DNA of 64,000 nt from Halolactibacillus miurensis (GCF_900116255.1 NZ_FPAI01000001.1:62001-126000); one strand, 5' to 3'; positions 19,060 through 29,464 are shown, numbered from the stretch's first letter. Translations and numbers: made by a program. The notes: generated from the sequence alone by a model not told the origin.

Positions 19060-19774
19060 TCGCGTATGCTGATTGAAAAGATATTAAAAGTTACGGAGCA
19101 AATTAATCAGGAGATACAAAATGATTTCCAATTATGGGCAGGATGCACGACTGGTCATTCTTTTTTAACTACTAAACCAAGAGATATCGAAGAAACTGAT
19201 TGGTTTAAACAAGTCACGCCTTATGAGTTTAAGCCATTGAGCAAGAGAAATTTCTCAATATAAAAGATGATACATCTGGGGCAATTACTTTATGAGCTGC
19301 GATTGCTTTCTCATCAACATGGTGATTGGAACTTGTTCACCGTACAATTATCTCCAAGCGAGATGCATAATTTATTTGAAAAAATTTACTTTACTTTTAT
19401 CAACGGGAACAGTCCGGTTATGCGGTTGAGTAAAAAATCTTACAATGTCACCTTATAGGAACCAATCATTACTTCCAAAAATGCGGACAGACTTATCTCT
19501 TATTCATCAAAATGATAGTAAACGGATAGTGATAGATGTTAAGTTCTATCAAAATATGTTTCACCAATACTTTGATAAGCAAAGTATTCATAGTAAGCAT
19601 CTTTATCAAATTGTCACTTATCTCATGCACCAGCCGCAGGATGAAGATCTCAGAGGGATATTAATTTATCCACACTGTGGATACGGAGAAGTTCAAGAGT
19701 GTTATAGGTGGAATGATCGAATAACAGTGAAGATATATAATATAAATCTCGATCAACTTTGGAATGAGATTTAA
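19060..19774 (+). pseudogene. Decayed McrBC restriction locus (second copy)
   Basis: Three fragments match the intact mcrBC at 58.6-61.0 kb. At 19066-19260, LIEKILKVTEQINQEIQNDF and TTGHSFLTTKP equal the C-terminal 70 residues of McrB. At 19267-19455, LLYELRLLSHQHGDWNLFTV equals the middle of McrC. At 19445-19774, NQSLLPKMRTDLS, IVIDVKFYQNMF and LRGILIYPHCGYGEVQE equal the McrC nuclease end, keeping the D...DVK catalytic spacing. The McrB ATPase core and the N-terminal half of McrC are gone, and the frame is broken between fragments. This is a deletion-bearing relic with no expected activity. Confidence 0.9.
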
Positions 19775-20322
19775 GACAAGCTGTTAATAATCATCAGAGA
19801 GTGATTCTAGAAAGATTGGCCACACCGTTAAAAGATTAATAATCCTCGGTTTTTTTTCATACAGACTGCACCAGCAATTATATTCTGATAGGAAATATGT
19901 GCAGGACAATCGATGATAGTTTCTTCAGTTAGGTTAATACTAATTATTCCTTAAGTGTATTGAAGGTGCACCTGATGACAGTAGGGCTGTTACGAGGACG
20001 TCAAACTTTATGATTGGTTTTAGCAGTTGATATTAGAATTTTAGATAACTAATTTGACGATTGTTTGTTCAAATGCCTGACTCTCTATAGCGAATAATAA
20101 TGAGCTAGAAAATCTTTGGGAATCTTAGAGAAATTTTAGCTTTTTTAAATGATTAAGCTGATTTTTTGAAACTAAGCTGAGTCTGTACATAATGTAATCA
20201 CCTCAAGATTAATGTGATAAGTTAATTGAGTGTAGTGCAACCCAAGCTTGTGTTATTTGATTGTATGGTTTACTATATAGAAAAATTAGCACCATACATA
20301 TTGTTTAATGGAGATGATTATC
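19775..20322. other. Gap before the sensor kinase, nothing recognised
   Basis: About 550 AT-rich bases after the mcrBC relic. No gene, RNA or repeat that I can support. The kinase promoter must be here, but no clear -35/-10 pair is visible. Confidence 0.4.
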
Positions 20323-22029
20323 TTGAAGTTTTTCAAGAAAAATAGCTTGCAATCTCGTATCTTTATATTTACCTTGATCTTAGTTCTAATACCATTGTTA
20401 CTGATTGGATTAGTGACTTATTCAAACTACAAAGATTTGGCCATTACTAACCTCATTAATTCTAATAAAAGTACAGTAACTCAAATTAACGAGAATTTAA
20501 CTTTTATTTTAGAAGATATTCATGACCTGTCTTTGTTTGTGATACAAAGCAATCAGGCCCAAAATTTATTACAAAATAAAGATGATAACGAAAGTTTTTC
20601 TTTTCAACAACAAAAACGAGAAGTAGAAGAGTTATTGGTCCACCTTATTGGCTCTAAAGATTTTATCAAGTCTATCCACATTGGTACAAACCGTTCTTTG
20701 TTAATTGATACAAATAGATCGGGCGCTACTTTGAGTGAGGAGCAATATAAGACGATATTAAATTTAAATGGACAAGCCCATTATTTTATTGATGCTGAGA
20801 GTGGGCTGTTTACATATTCTCGAATTATTAAAAATTTGCAAGATATCACCGAACCTGTTGGTTATATTAGCATTCATTTAGATATAGATTATTTAAATAG
20901 TTTGTTGACAACTTATAATAAAGATTTACATGAGAATTATTATTTGATTCACGACAATCAGCAGGTTGTTTTATCAAGAGAAAGCAGGGATCTACCACAA
21001 CAGAATGATAAGGTTTTTCAGGATGTAGTGCCGTTAACTAAAGAAATTTCTATCGATAACTATGACTATATTCAAACAATAAGCCAATTGGAAAAATACC
21101 CCTTTAGACTTGTTCATCTTATTTCTCTTGAGCAATTACTTCAACGAAATGTCGTTGTACCTCGATTAGTTATCGGATCCTTACTTGTCAGTTTGTTTGT
21201 CTGTCTGATTGTCGCCTTTTATTTCTCTAGATATATCGTAAAACCAATTAAGGGTCTAGAATTACTAATGAAAGAAGTTGAAAATGATAACTTAAATGTA
21301 TCGTTTACTGAAAAAGGCACGGACGAAATTAACCAATTAGGATCTGGCTTCAATGCTATGCTGAAAAGAATTAAGTTTTTAATTGAAAGAGTCTATCAAG
21401 TTGAAATTAAGAATAAAGACGCCGAATTAAAAGCTTTAACCGCACAAATTAACCCCCACTTTTTATACAATACTTTGGATACTATTTATTGGATGAGTTA
21501 TTCAGAGGGGAGTGAAAAATCAGCGGAGATGGCTTACTCTTTATCACAACTGTTTCGCATGATTTTAAAAGAAGAAGGTTCGGTGACGACGGTAGAGAAT
21601 GAACTTTCTTACGTTACCCACTACTTAAAAATCCAGGAAGTACGCTATCAAGGCATGATTAACTTTGACATTGATGTTGAACCAGGTATTGAAAACTATA
21701 AAACCGTAAAAATGGTAATTCAACCACTCATTGAAAATGCGATTACACACGGTATTGAACACCGTGGTCACGGAAATATTTCTATTCAAATTAAAACGAC
21801 CGATCACTATTTAGATATTAAAGTTGAAGATGACGGGGTTGGTGCCGATATTACTAAATTGTTGGCGCTGTTGGATGATATCAGGTTTAAACAGGATATG
21901 AAAGGTTATGCCCTACGAAACATCAATGATCGGATTAGATTAAACAATGGCGTAGATTATGGTTTGATCTTTTTAACGAATAAAAATCAAGGCTTAACGG
22001 TTATTGCTAGACAGAAGAAGGAGGTGTAA
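20323..22029 (+). CDS. YesM-like sensor histidine kinase
   Basis: A 568-residue membrane kinase of the YesM group. A membrane segment lies at about residues 12-33, an extracellular sensor domain at about 35-275, and a second membrane segment at about 278-305. A HAMP linker follows, then the His_kinase domain with QINPHFLYNTLDTIYWMS (phospho-His near residue 376) and a HATPase with IQPLIENAITHGIEH and VEDDGVGAD. I take the start as TTG at 20323 because GGAG at 20310-20313 is 9 bases upstream; an ATG at 20308 overlaps that site. It is followed by its AraC-type response regulator, and the pair precedes a sugar ABC transporter, so it probably senses the imported oligosaccharide. Confidence 0.9.
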   Translation: MKFFKKNSLQSRIFIFTLILVLIPLLLIGLVTYSNYKDLAITNLINSNKSTVTQINENLTFILEDIHDLSLFVIQSNQAQNLLQNKDDNESFSFQQQKREVEELLVHLIGSKDFIKSIHIGTNRSLLIDTNRSGATLSEEQYKTILNLNGQAHYFIDAESGLFTYSRIIKNLQDITEPVGYISIHLDIDYLNSLLTTYNKDLHENYYLIHDNQQVVLSRESRDLPQQNDKVFQDVVPLTKEISIDNYDYIQTISQLEKYPFRLVHLISLEQLLQRNVVVPRLVIGSLLVSLFVCLIVAFYFSRYIVKPIKGLELLMKEVENDNLNVSFTEKGTDEINQLGSGFNAMLKRIKFLIERVYQVEIKNKDAELKALTAQINPHFLYNTLDTIYWMSYSEGSEKSAEMAYSLSQLFRMILKEEGSVTTVENELSYVTHYLKIQEVRYQGMINFDIDVEPGIENYKTVKMVIQPLIENAITHGIEHRGHGNISIQIKTTDHYLDIKVEDDGVGADITKLLALLDDIRFKQDMKGYALRNINDRIRLNNGVDYGLIFLTNKNQGLTVIARQKKEV

Positions 22030-22032
22030 GCA

Positions 22033-23547
22033 TTGAAGATTTTAGTTGTAGAAGATGAACCGATGATTAGACAAGGGATTGTCGCAGCTATTAAACAGAT
22101 GGATGAACACGATGTTTTTGGTGCGTCAAATGGCCAAGTTGCTTTAGATATAATGGACAAAGAAGCACCAGATATATTAATAACCGACATTCGTATGCCG
22201 GTCATGGATGGTTTTGAATTAATTCAAGAAACGTGTAAAAACTTCCCTAAAACAAAGATGATTATCTTGAGTGGTTATCAAGACTTTCAATATGCCCAAA
22301 AAGCAATACAATTTGGTGTGAAAGAATATTTAACAAAACCTGTGGGTTTTCCAGATTTAGTGCGCTCATTAAATAAAGTGACCAATCAAATTTTAGGCGA
22401 GCGAACACGCCAAAGTTTTTATAAAGAAAATAAAGTATTACTGCAGCGAGAATGGCTCAGAACCATTATGCAATCGCAAACAGACTTGACAAGCTTTCAA
22501 CTTCAAACCGCTAAAAAATTAGGGATTCATTTTGATGGGCCATTCTTCCGTGTTGTATCAATGGAGTTTGACCAACCTGTTGCTAGAAATGAAGGAGACC
22601 ATCTCCTACAATTCATTAAAGGAAGCGCGCACTCTTTTTTTCCTTCTGAATATGAAATAGCGGTGGTCATAAATGTACCAGATGTAAAAATAAAAGAAAT
22701 TAAAGGAAATTTTGTAAGCGCTTTAAATTATACTAAAGCGAAAGACTATACGATTACAATCGGTGTAAGTTCTGTCGTTGGTTCAAGAGAAAAACTAGCG
22801 ATCCTGTATACTGAGGCGGTCGATGCAAGAAGACAAAAGGTTTATTTTGGAGAGAACAAAGTATATGAGGTATCTGATATGCCGCATGAAGATGAGCAAG
22901 ATCACTTGCCAGTTATTTCTGAGGAAATAACTATAGCCATTATGGATTGCTTAAAGAATTGTGATCTAGCAAGGTTAGAACAAAAAATCGATCAGGTATT
23001 TCAGATGTTTGTAAAAGAGCGCTATTCTTTAACTAAAGTGCATCAGTGGGCGGTACGTATACTTATTCGTTCTTATATTGAATTGGACCGAGAGGAAGAA
23101 TTAGCTCAACTCGATCAGACGGAAATCTTCGCTTTAAATAACACTGTAATGAAAATTCAAGTGACACTGGTTCATGCATTTAAACATTTATTGAAAAAAC
23201 GAGAGGCGGAGTCAACAAGTACACGCTTTAACCTTGTAAATCAAACAATCGATTATATAAAAGAACATTACCAGGAAGAATTAGCGCTTGAAGTCTTAGC
23301 CAAACAAGTCTTTATTTCCCCAACATATTTAAGTAAAATTTTCAAAAAAGAAAAAGGCGTATCACTTATTACGTGGTTAAATGATTACCGAATAGAACAG
23401 GCGAAAATCACGATAAAAGAACAACCGGCTTGGCCGATGTATCGCGTGGCAGCTGAAGTGGGCTTTAAAGATTACAAATATTTTGTGCGCGTATTTAAAA
23501 AGAAGACCGGTGACTCTCCAACGGAATTTAGAAATAGAAGAAAATAA
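22033..23547 (+). CDS. YesN-like response regulator, AraC-type DNA-binding
   Basis: A 504-residue regulator. The receiver domain covers residues 1-120, with acidic pocket EDEP, phospho-acceptor Asp in ILITDIRMPVMDGFEL (near residue 54), and Lys in YLTKPV. A middle domain of about 270 residues is typical of YesN-group proteins. Two AraC helix-turn-helix motifs lie at the C terminus (ALEVLAKQVFISPTYLSKIF and YRVAAEVGFKDYKYFVRVFK). The start is TTG at 22033 with AAGGAGGTG just upstream, 3 bases after the kinase stop. It most likely activates the ABC transporter and glycosidase operon that follows. Confidence 0.93.
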   Translation: MKILVVEDEPMIRQGIVAAIKQMDEHDVFGASNGQVALDIMDKEAPDILITDIRMPVMDGFELIQETCKNFPKTKMIILSGYQDFQYAQKAIQFGVKEYLTKPVGFPDLVRSLNKVTNQILGERTRQSFYKENKVLLQREWLRTIMQSQTDLTSFQLQTAKKLGIHFDGPFFRVVSMEFDQPVARNEGDHLLQFIKGSAHSFFPSEYEIAVVINVPDVKIKEIKGNFVSALNYTKAKDYTITIGVSSVVGSREKLAILYTEAVDARRQKVYFGENKVYEVSDMPHEDEQDHLPVISEEITIAIMDCLKNCDLARLEQKIDQVFQMFVKERYSLTKVHQWAVRILIRSYIELDREEELAQLDQTEIFALNNTVMKIQVTLVHAFKHLLKKREAESTSTRFNLVNQTIDYIKEHYQEELALEVLAKQVFISPTYLSKIFKKEKGVSLITWLNDYRIEQAKITIKEQPAWPMYRVAAEVGFKDYKYFVRVFKKKTGDSPTEFRNRRK

Positions 23548-23558
23548 GTCATTTTTTT

Positions 23559-23592
23559 GAGAAGTTAAGTTGTTACTTACTTCTCTTTTTTT
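23559..23592 (+). terminator. Terminator after the YesN-like regulator
   Basis: GAGAAGTTAAGT and ACTTACTTCTC pair with one bulged base, and seven T follow. It separates the two-component genes from the transporter operon, which has its own -10 box. Confidence 0.85.
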
Positions 23593-23656
23593 GATGATAG
23601 ACAAAAATGGAGAACATTTCACAAGAACGTGTAACGTCAAAAGAATTATGAGGCGG

Positions 23657-23662
23657 TATAAT
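23657..23662 (+). promoter_or_regulatory. -10 box of the oligosaccharide-uptake operon
   Basis: A perfect TATAAT lies 34 bases before the lipoprotein start codon. No good -35 hexamer is seen 17 bases upstream. That is what one expects of a promoter that needs an activator, here plausibly the YesN-like regulator. Confidence 0.6.
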
Positions 23663-23695
23663 CAAACTATAAATTAATTCTTAGGAGGAATAAAA

Positions 23696-25018
23696 ATGAA
23701 AGCGTTTATTTTAAAGCTCACTTTATTTGTTGCTATTGTCAGTCTACTTACTGCATGTGGAAGCGGGGATGATAATGCAACCGGTTCTGAAAATCAAGAC
23801 GGTGATGATGTAAGCATTTCACTTATGCACTATTACAACAAAGAATTAGGGGAACCAGCACCAACGGCTCAATTAGAAAAATTAGATGAGTTTGCCGCTA
23901 ACAACCCAGATGTAACAATTAACCAAGAAATTCAGTCACATGATAATTACGAAACGAAAGTTAAGACACTAGCAGCTGGTGATGAATTACCAGATGTATT
24001 CCTAATTAAAGGTTCAATGACGCAACAATTTTTAGAAAACGAACAAGTCATGAACTTAGATGCGTTTTTGAATGAAAATGATGGTTGGCAAGATCAATTT
24101 GTTGATGGAACACTTACGCCGTTCCAAGTAGATGGTAGTGCTTATGGCGTGCCAATTTCAGGCGGTGCGACGCATATCGTTTATTATAATCAAGCAATCT
24201 TTGATGAAGTAGGTATTGAAGCATTCCCTGCAACATGGGATGAGTTCTTAGCAGCTATCGATACATTAAATGAAAATGACGTGACCCCAATCGCTCTAGG
24301 AAACAAAGGCAAGTGGGTACTTAATTCAAGTTATTTAAGTACGCTAGGCAACCGCTATACGGGTGATGAGTGGTTCAATAACATTTTAGCAAACAATGGT
24401 GAAGCAGCCTTTACTGATCAACCATTTATTGATGCACTCGGTGCAATTAATCAATTAGCTGATAGAGGTGCTTTTAATGAAAATATGAACAGTATCGATA
24501 ACAGTGAGCAACAAGCTATGTACATGAACGGTAAAGCAGCGATGTTTATTGAAGGCGACTGGGCGGCTGGTTCTATTTCAAGTAATGCTCCAGAAGACGT
24601 ATTAGAAAATACACATGTAGCTATTTTCCCAGCGATTGATGATGCTGGTGGAAACCAAAATACCGTATCAGGTGGCGGTGGTTGGGCTTATGCCATCAAC
24701 GCTGATGTTACAGGAGAAAAACTTGAAGCAATTAAAGACATGATTTATCACCTAACGAATGAAGATGCTGGAAAACTTATTTTGGAAAAAGGTCAAATGC
24801 CAGCAATTAAAGTATCAGGTACGGAAGACATGGACTTAGGTAGATTAACACGCGAAATCTTAGAATTACTCGAAGATAATAAATATGTACCTATCTATGA
24901 TACGATCTTAGAGCCTGCTTTAATTGAAGAAATGAACAACAACATGCAAATCATGGTCATTGATCAAGTGACACCAGAAGAAGCTGCGGAGAATATTCAA
25001 AAAGTATATAGTAAATAA
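23696..25018 (+). CDS. Sugar ABC transporter substrate-binding lipoprotein
   Basis: A 440-residue family 1 (cluster B) extracellular solute-binding protein. The signal peptide ends in the lipobox LLTAC with lipidated Cys21, and a short Gly/Asp/Asn linker follows. The mature protein has DELPDVFLIKG near residue 100, the usual AMFIEGDWAAG motif near 285, and GGGGWAYAIN near 325. It captures oligosaccharides at the outer face of the membrane and hands them to the two permeases next to it. Cytoplasmic GH125 and GH1 enzymes downstream suggest mannose-containing glycans as the ligand (inference). AGGAGG precedes the ATG. Confidence 0.93.
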   Translation: MKAFILKLTLFVAIVSLLTACGSGDDNATGSENQDGDDVSISLMHYYNKELGEPAPTAQLEKLDEFAANNPDVTINQEIQSHDNYETKVKTLAAGDELPDVFLIKGSMTQQFLENEQVMNLDAFLNENDGWQDQFVDGTLTPFQVDGSAYGVPISGGATHIVYYNQAIFDEVGIEAFPATWDEFLAAIDTLNENDVTPIALGNKGKWVLNSSYLSTLGNRYTGDEWFNNILANNGEAAFTDQPFIDALGAINQLADRGAFNENMNSIDNSEQQAMYMNGKAAMFIEGDWAAGSISSNAPEDVLENTHVAIFPAIDDAGGNQNTVSGGGGWAYAINADVTGEKLEAIKDMIYHLTNEDAGKLILEKGQMPAIKVSGTEDMDLGRLTREILELLEDNKYVPIYDTILEPALIEEMNNNMQIMVIDQVTPEEAAENIQKVYSK

Positions 25019-25040
25019 TCTTTACATTTGAGGGGATAAA

Positions 25041-25928
25041 ATGAAAACAAAAAGTGCAATAAAGCCTAGAAATTCTAAGATTTATTTATACCTTTTACCT
25101 GGATTAGCTATCTACGCTTTTGTCGTACTAGTTCCACTTGTTATGGCATTAAGATATAGTTTCTTTGATTGGTCAGGTGGACCGAATATGGACTTTATCG
25201 GTTTAGACAACTTTGTAGCACTCATTCAAGATGATGTGTTCTGGCAATCGTTCCGAAATAACTTATTTATCATTATTATGAGTATTATCGGTCAAGTTGG
25301 GATTGCTTTCTTAATTGCTGTCTTATTAACAAGATCATGGGTAAAGTGGAAACAGTTTCACCGAACGGTTATTTTCATCCCCAATGTACTAGCCGCTGTT
25401 ATTATCGGTTTTTTATGGTCAATGATTTACAATCATGATTATGGTTTATTAAATTATAGTCTGAATGCTGCTGGTCTTGAGTCATGGATTTCTCCATGGC
25501 TCGATGACCCGAGTATTGTTATGACCTCAGTTACGATTCCGATTGTGTGGCAGTTTGTTGGGTTTTATTTAATTATCTTTATGTCTGCGATGCAAAATAT
25601 TCCAGATGAACTATATGAAGCCGCCAAAATAGATGGTGCAACAAGTTGGAAGCAAACATGGCATATTACGATGCCTATGCTAAAGAGTACATTTAGAGTA
25701 GCCATCATGCTCTGTATTGCTGGAAACATGAAAGTGTTTGATCATATCTTTGTTATGACAGGCGGCGGGCCGGGTAGCAGCTCAACTGTTATGGCACAAT
25801 ATGCGTACGACGTATCATTTAATCGTTTTGAATTAGGTTACGGTAGTGCTGTATCTATCGGTATGTTAGCACTTAGTCTTGGACTTATTCTCATCAGTCA
25901 AATAATAGGAAGGGGAGAAAAAGAATGA
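25041..25928 (+). CDS. Sugar ABC transporter permease 1 (MalF-type)
   Basis: A 295-residue inner-membrane permease with six predicted membrane spans. The cytoplasmic EAA loop that docks the ATPase is EAAKIDGATSWKQTWHI followed by TMPML, near residue 195. Its stop overlaps the start of the second permease by four bases (ATGA). No ATPase gene is present in the operon, so a shared MsmX-type ATPase elsewhere in the genome must power it, as is usual for this family in Firmicutes. Confidence 0.94.
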   Translation: MKTKSAIKPRNSKIYLYLLPGLAIYAFVVLVPLVMALRYSFFDWSGGPNMDFIGLDNFVALIQDDVFWQSFRNNLFIIIMSIIGQVGIAFLIAVLLTRSWVKWKQFHRTVIFIPNVLAAVIIGFLWSMIYNHDYGLLNYSLNAAGLESWISPWLDDPSIVMTSVTIPIVWQFVGFYLIIFMSAMQNIPDELYEAAKIDGATSWKQTWHITMPMLKSTFRVAIMLCIAGNMKVFDHIFVMTGGGPGSSSTVMAQYAYDVSFNRFELGYGSAVSIGMLALSLGLILISQIIGRGEKE

Positions 25929-26755
25929 AATGGCTCACACCTTTAGGTAAAACGATTGTAAATATACTATTGCTGATGTTTTCTTTATCTGCCGTCTTCC
26001 CTATTATTTGGATGCTCTATTCGTCATTTAAAACACAGAAAGAATTCACATTAAATACGATTTCTTTACCTGAAACGTGGCAATTCTCCAATTATATTGA
26101 AGCGATTCAGGTTGGTAAATTACATGAGTACTTTTTTAATAGTGTGTATATTAGTTTATCATCCGTATTCTTAATCATCTTCTTAGGTTTTATTATTGCA
26201 TATATGATTGCAAGATTTTCTTTCCCAGGAAGAAAAGTGATTTATATATTATTTATGTTTGGTATGTTGATTCCAATCCATGGCTTACTAGTCCCTATTT
26301 TTATTGAATTTAAAAATGTCGGGCTATTAAACAAACCGTACACACTTATTTTGCCTTATGTCGCCTTCGGTTTGCCGATTGTGATTTTCTTATTTGAATC
26401 GTTTATTAAACAAATTCCAAAAGAAATTGATGAGGCCGCAATCATGGATGGTTGTACAACTTTTCAAGTTATTTTTAAAATTATTTTCCCAGTTGCCTCA
26501 CCCGTCATTGCAACAGCAGTTATTTTAAGTTTCTTAACAGCTTGGAATGAGTTCCCGTTTGCGTTAGTACTTATTCAAGACGAAGCGCTTCGAACCCTTC
26601 CTGTTGGTTTAACGAACTTTAATGGTCAGTACACAGTAAATTATCCGCAAATGATGGCAGCGATGTCAATCACGGTATTGCCAGTCTTACTGATTTACTT
26701 AGCATTCTATAAGAAAATTATCCAGGGTATGACAGCGGGATCTGTGAAAGGTTAA
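25925..26755 (+). CDS. Sugar ABC transporter permease 2 (MalG-type)
   Basis: A 276-residue permease with six predicted spans and the EAA loop EAAIMDGCTTFQVIFKII near residue 180. LTAWNEFPFALVL is typical of the MalG group. It pairs with the preceding permease to form the transport channel, and the two genes overlap by four bases. Confidence 0.94.
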   Translation: MKWLTPLGKTIVNILLLMFSLSAVFPIIWMLYSSFKTQKEFTLNTISLPETWQFSNYIEAIQVGKLHEYFFNSVYISLSSVFLIIFLGFIIAYMIARFSFPGRKVIYILFMFGMLIPIHGLLVPIFIEFKNVGLLNKPYTLILPYVAFGLPIVIFLFESFIKQIPKEIDEAAIMDGCTTFQVIFKIIFPVASPVIATAVILSFLTAWNEFPFALVLIQDEALRTLPVGLTNFNGQYTVNYPQMMAAMSITVLPVLLIYLAFYKKIIQGMTAGSVKG

Positions 26756-26765
26756 AGGTGAAAAA

Positions 26766-28052
26766 ATGAAGCAATATCCAGAAATTATTCAAGATGTCAT
26801 GGATGAAGTCCATATACAATTAAAAAATGAACCGAAATTACAACAGCTATTTACAAATTGTTTCCCGAACACACTTGAAACAACGACCAAACGTTTAGCT
26901 GACGGGACAACTTTTGTTTTTACAGGTGATATTCCGGCGATGTGGCTACGAGATTCAGCTGAACAGGTCGCTCATTATTTGCCCTTTTTAACTAAAAGTG
27001 ACGAACTACAAGAACTAATCAAAGGGTTGATTAAGCGCCACTTGTTTTATATTAACCACGATCCTTACACGAATGCATTTAATGAAGAAGCAAATGATCA
27101 GCACTGGAATAAAGCAGATAAATCGGTGCTCACACCATGGATTTGGGAGCGAAAGTACGAAGTCGATTCGGTCTGTTTCTCACTAAAGCTAATCTATACC
27201 TACTGGAAAGAAACAAGTGATGACAAGGTCATTGATGCAACGTTCTTAAGAGCACTGGATAAGATTATTTCAATGTGGGAAATAGAACAATATCACGACA
27301 AAAAATCTTCATATACTTTTGAACGAGATGATTGTCCCGATATAGATACTTTGTCTAATAATGGAAAAGGAACACCTGTGAATTATACAGGTATGACTTG
27401 GTCGGGCTTTCGACCAAGTGATGATGCATGTGAGTATCATTACCATATTCCTGACAACATGTTTGTTGTTGTTGTCCTTGGCTATGCGTTAGAAATGATC
27501 TCACACCTTGAAGGTGAAGATATTTTAATAACACGGATGCAACGACTACAAAAAGAAGTTCAGCGAGGCATTGAAAGTTATGGTATAGTACATCACCCAG
27601 AATTCGGGAAAATTTACGCCTATGAAACAGATGGATTTGGCAACCATGTGTTAATGGATGATGCCGGAACTCCTAGTCTGCTTTCTGCACCTTATTTAGG
27701 CTATTGTCGTGTTGATGATGAGATTTATCAAAATACACGTAAATTTATTTTAAGTGAAGGTAACCCGTATTACTATGAAGGCACATATGCCAAAGGTCTT
27801 GGAAGTCCGCATACGCCGGAAGGCTATATTTGGCCAATTGGTCTGTCAATGCAAGTTTTAACTGAACAAGACCCTATAAAGATAAAAGCGCTTATAGATA
27901 CTTTGGCTTCGACTGACGCTGGAACAAACTATATGCATGAAGGTTTTGATGCGAATGATCCTTATCAATATACCCGTGAATGGTTTGCGTGGTCTAATAG
28001 TTTGTTCTCGCAAGCATTGCTCTATGCACTTGAAAAGAAAGTATTTGATTAA
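26766..28052 (+). CDS. GH125 exo-alpha-1,6-mannosidase
   Basis: A 428-residue protein of glycoside hydrolase family 125 (formerly DUF1237). The hallmark DGTTFVFTGDIPAMWLRDSA lies at about residues 42-61, YEVDSVCFSLKL near 128, TWSGFRPSDDACEYHYHIPD near 210, and GLGSPHTPEGYIWP near 340. Family members are inverting exo-enzymes that release mannose from alpha-1,6-linked mannosides such as those of N-glycans and yeast mannan. There is no signal peptide, so it works on imported oligosaccharides in the cytoplasm. The length is normal for the family. Confidence 0.93.
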   Translation: MKQYPEIIQDVMDEVHIQLKNEPKLQQLFTNCFPNTLETTTKRLADGTTFVFTGDIPAMWLRDSAEQVAHYLPFLTKSDELQELIKGLIKRHLFYINHDPYTNAFNEEANDQHWNKADKSVLTPWIWERKYEVDSVCFSLKLIYTYWKETSDDKVIDATFLRALDKIISMWEIEQYHDKKSSYTFERDDCPDIDTLSNNGKGTPVNYTGMTWSGFRPSDDACEYHYHIPDNMFVVVVLGYALEMISHLEGEDILITRMQRLQKEVQRGIESYGIVHHPEFGKIYAYETDGFGNHVLMDDAGTPSLLSAPYLGYCRVDDEIYQNTRKFILSEGNPYYYEGTYAKGLGSPHTPEGYIWPIGLSMQVLTEQDPIKIKALIDTLASTDAGTNYMHEGFDANDPYQYTREWFAWSNSLFSQALLYALEKKVFD

Positions 28053-28072
28053 TTTAGAAAGGATGATCATGA

Positions 28073-29464
28073 ATGGTTCATTATGATTTCCCTCCCGAGT
28101 TTTTATGGGGAGCAGCATCTTCTGCGACGCAATCTGAAGGAACGGTAGCAGGTGACGAAAAAGCAGAAAATATTTGGGACTACTGGTTTAAAACGAACCC
28201 TGAAAAGTTCTATCATGGTGTAGGTCCTAGTATCACATCTGATTTTTACCAACAGTTTGAAGAAGATATTCAGAGAATGAAAGACATTAACTTTAATTCG
28301 TTTCGGACATCAATTTCATGGTCGCGGCTACTTCCAGATGGTGAACACGTTAATCCAGAAGCAGTGACCTTTTATAATCATGTTATTGATCGATTAATTG
28401 ATGCAAAGATTAAGCCGATTATTAATCTGTTTCACTTTGATATGCCGATGCACTTACAAGAAAAAGGTGGGTGGGAAAACCCTGATATTATTAAAGCTTT
28501 TTCCTATTACGCAGAACAAGCCTTCAAGTTATTTGGGGACCGAGTGATGATGTGGACAACGTTTAACGAGCCTATTGTGCCAGTGGAAATGGGTTATCTC
28601 AATACATATCACTATCCTGCGGTTATTGATATGAAACGGGCTGTTGTTGTTGCTTATCATTCAATGCTCTCAAGTGCAAAAGCGATAGAAACGTATCGAG
28701 AACTTAAGTTAGACGGTGAGATTGGAATTATTTTAAACTTAACCCCCTCTTATCCTAAGAGTGAAAGTGAAGCAGATATTAAAGCGGCTCATTTAGCTGA
28801 TTTATTCTATAATCGAAGCTTCTTAGACCCCTCTGTGCTCGGGGAGTATCCAGAAGAGTTAGTTCAACTTATTGATGAGTACGCCCTCTTGCCTGAAAGA
28901 ATTGCAAATGATGCGGAGCTATTAGCATCTAACACGGTTGATTTTTTAGGTGTCAATTACTATCAACCGCGCCGGGTAAAAGCAAAAGAAACAACGGATC
29001 AACTCGAACATATCACACCAGAAAGCTTTTTTGATTATTATGAAGACCCTAATCGTCGAATCAATCCGCATAGGGGTTGGGAGATTTATGAAAAGGGTAT
29101 GTATGATATTGCGATGAACATTAAACAAAACTATCACAACATCCCGTGGTACATTTCGGAGAATGGTATGGGTGTATCTGGTGAAGAACGCTTTATCAAC
29201 GATGACGGAATGATTGAAGATGATTACCGCATTGAATTTTATGAAGAACATTTAAAGTGGCTTCACTTAGCAATGCAAGAGGGAGCCAATTGCTTTGGCT
29301 TCCATACGTGGACATTCATTGATAACTGGTCATGGTTAAATGCATATAAAAATCGGTATGGTTTTTACCGGCTTAATTTAGAAGACCAGACACGCCACAT
29401 GAAAAAGAGTGGTTTATGGTTTAAAGAACTCGTAAAAAGAAATGGGTTTGACACCAATGAGTGA
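28073..29464 (+). CDS. GH1 beta-glycosidase
   Basis: A 463-residue cytoplasmic glycoside hydrolase of family 1. The N-terminal FPPEFLWGAASSATQSEG is the family signature. The acid/base Glu is in TTFNEPI (near residue 165) and the nucleophile Glu in WYISENGMGV (near 362). WTFIDNWSWLNAYKNRYGFY near 410 is the usual C-terminal motif. GH1 enzymes cleave beta-glucosides, beta-mannosides or their 6-phosphates. Since sugars enter here through an ABC transporter, an unphosphorylated substrate is more likely. With GH125 next to it, the beta-mannosyl core of a mannan or N-glycan is a plausible target (inference). Confidence 0.92.
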   Translation: MVHYDFPPEFLWGAASSATQSEGTVAGDEKAENIWDYWFKTNPEKFYHGVGPSITSDFYQQFEEDIQRMKDINFNSFRTSISWSRLLPDGEHVNPEAVTFYNHVIDRLIDAKIKPIINLFHFDMPMHLQEKGGWENPDIIKAFSYYAEQAFKLFGDRVMMWTTFNEPIVPVEMGYLNTYHYPAVIDMKRAVVVAYHSMLSSAKAIETYRELKLDGEIGIILNLTPSYPKSESEADIKAAHLADLFYNRSFLDPSVLGEYPEELVQLIDEYALLPERIANDAELLASNTVDFLGVNYYQPRRVKAKETTDQLEHITPESFFDYYEDPNRRINPHRGWEIYEKGMYDIAMNIKQNYHNIPWYISENGMGVSGEERFINDDGMIEDDYRIEFYEEHLKWLHLAMQEGANCFGFHTWTFIDNWSWLNAYKNRYGFYRLNLEDQTRHMKKSGLWFKELVKRNGFDTNE

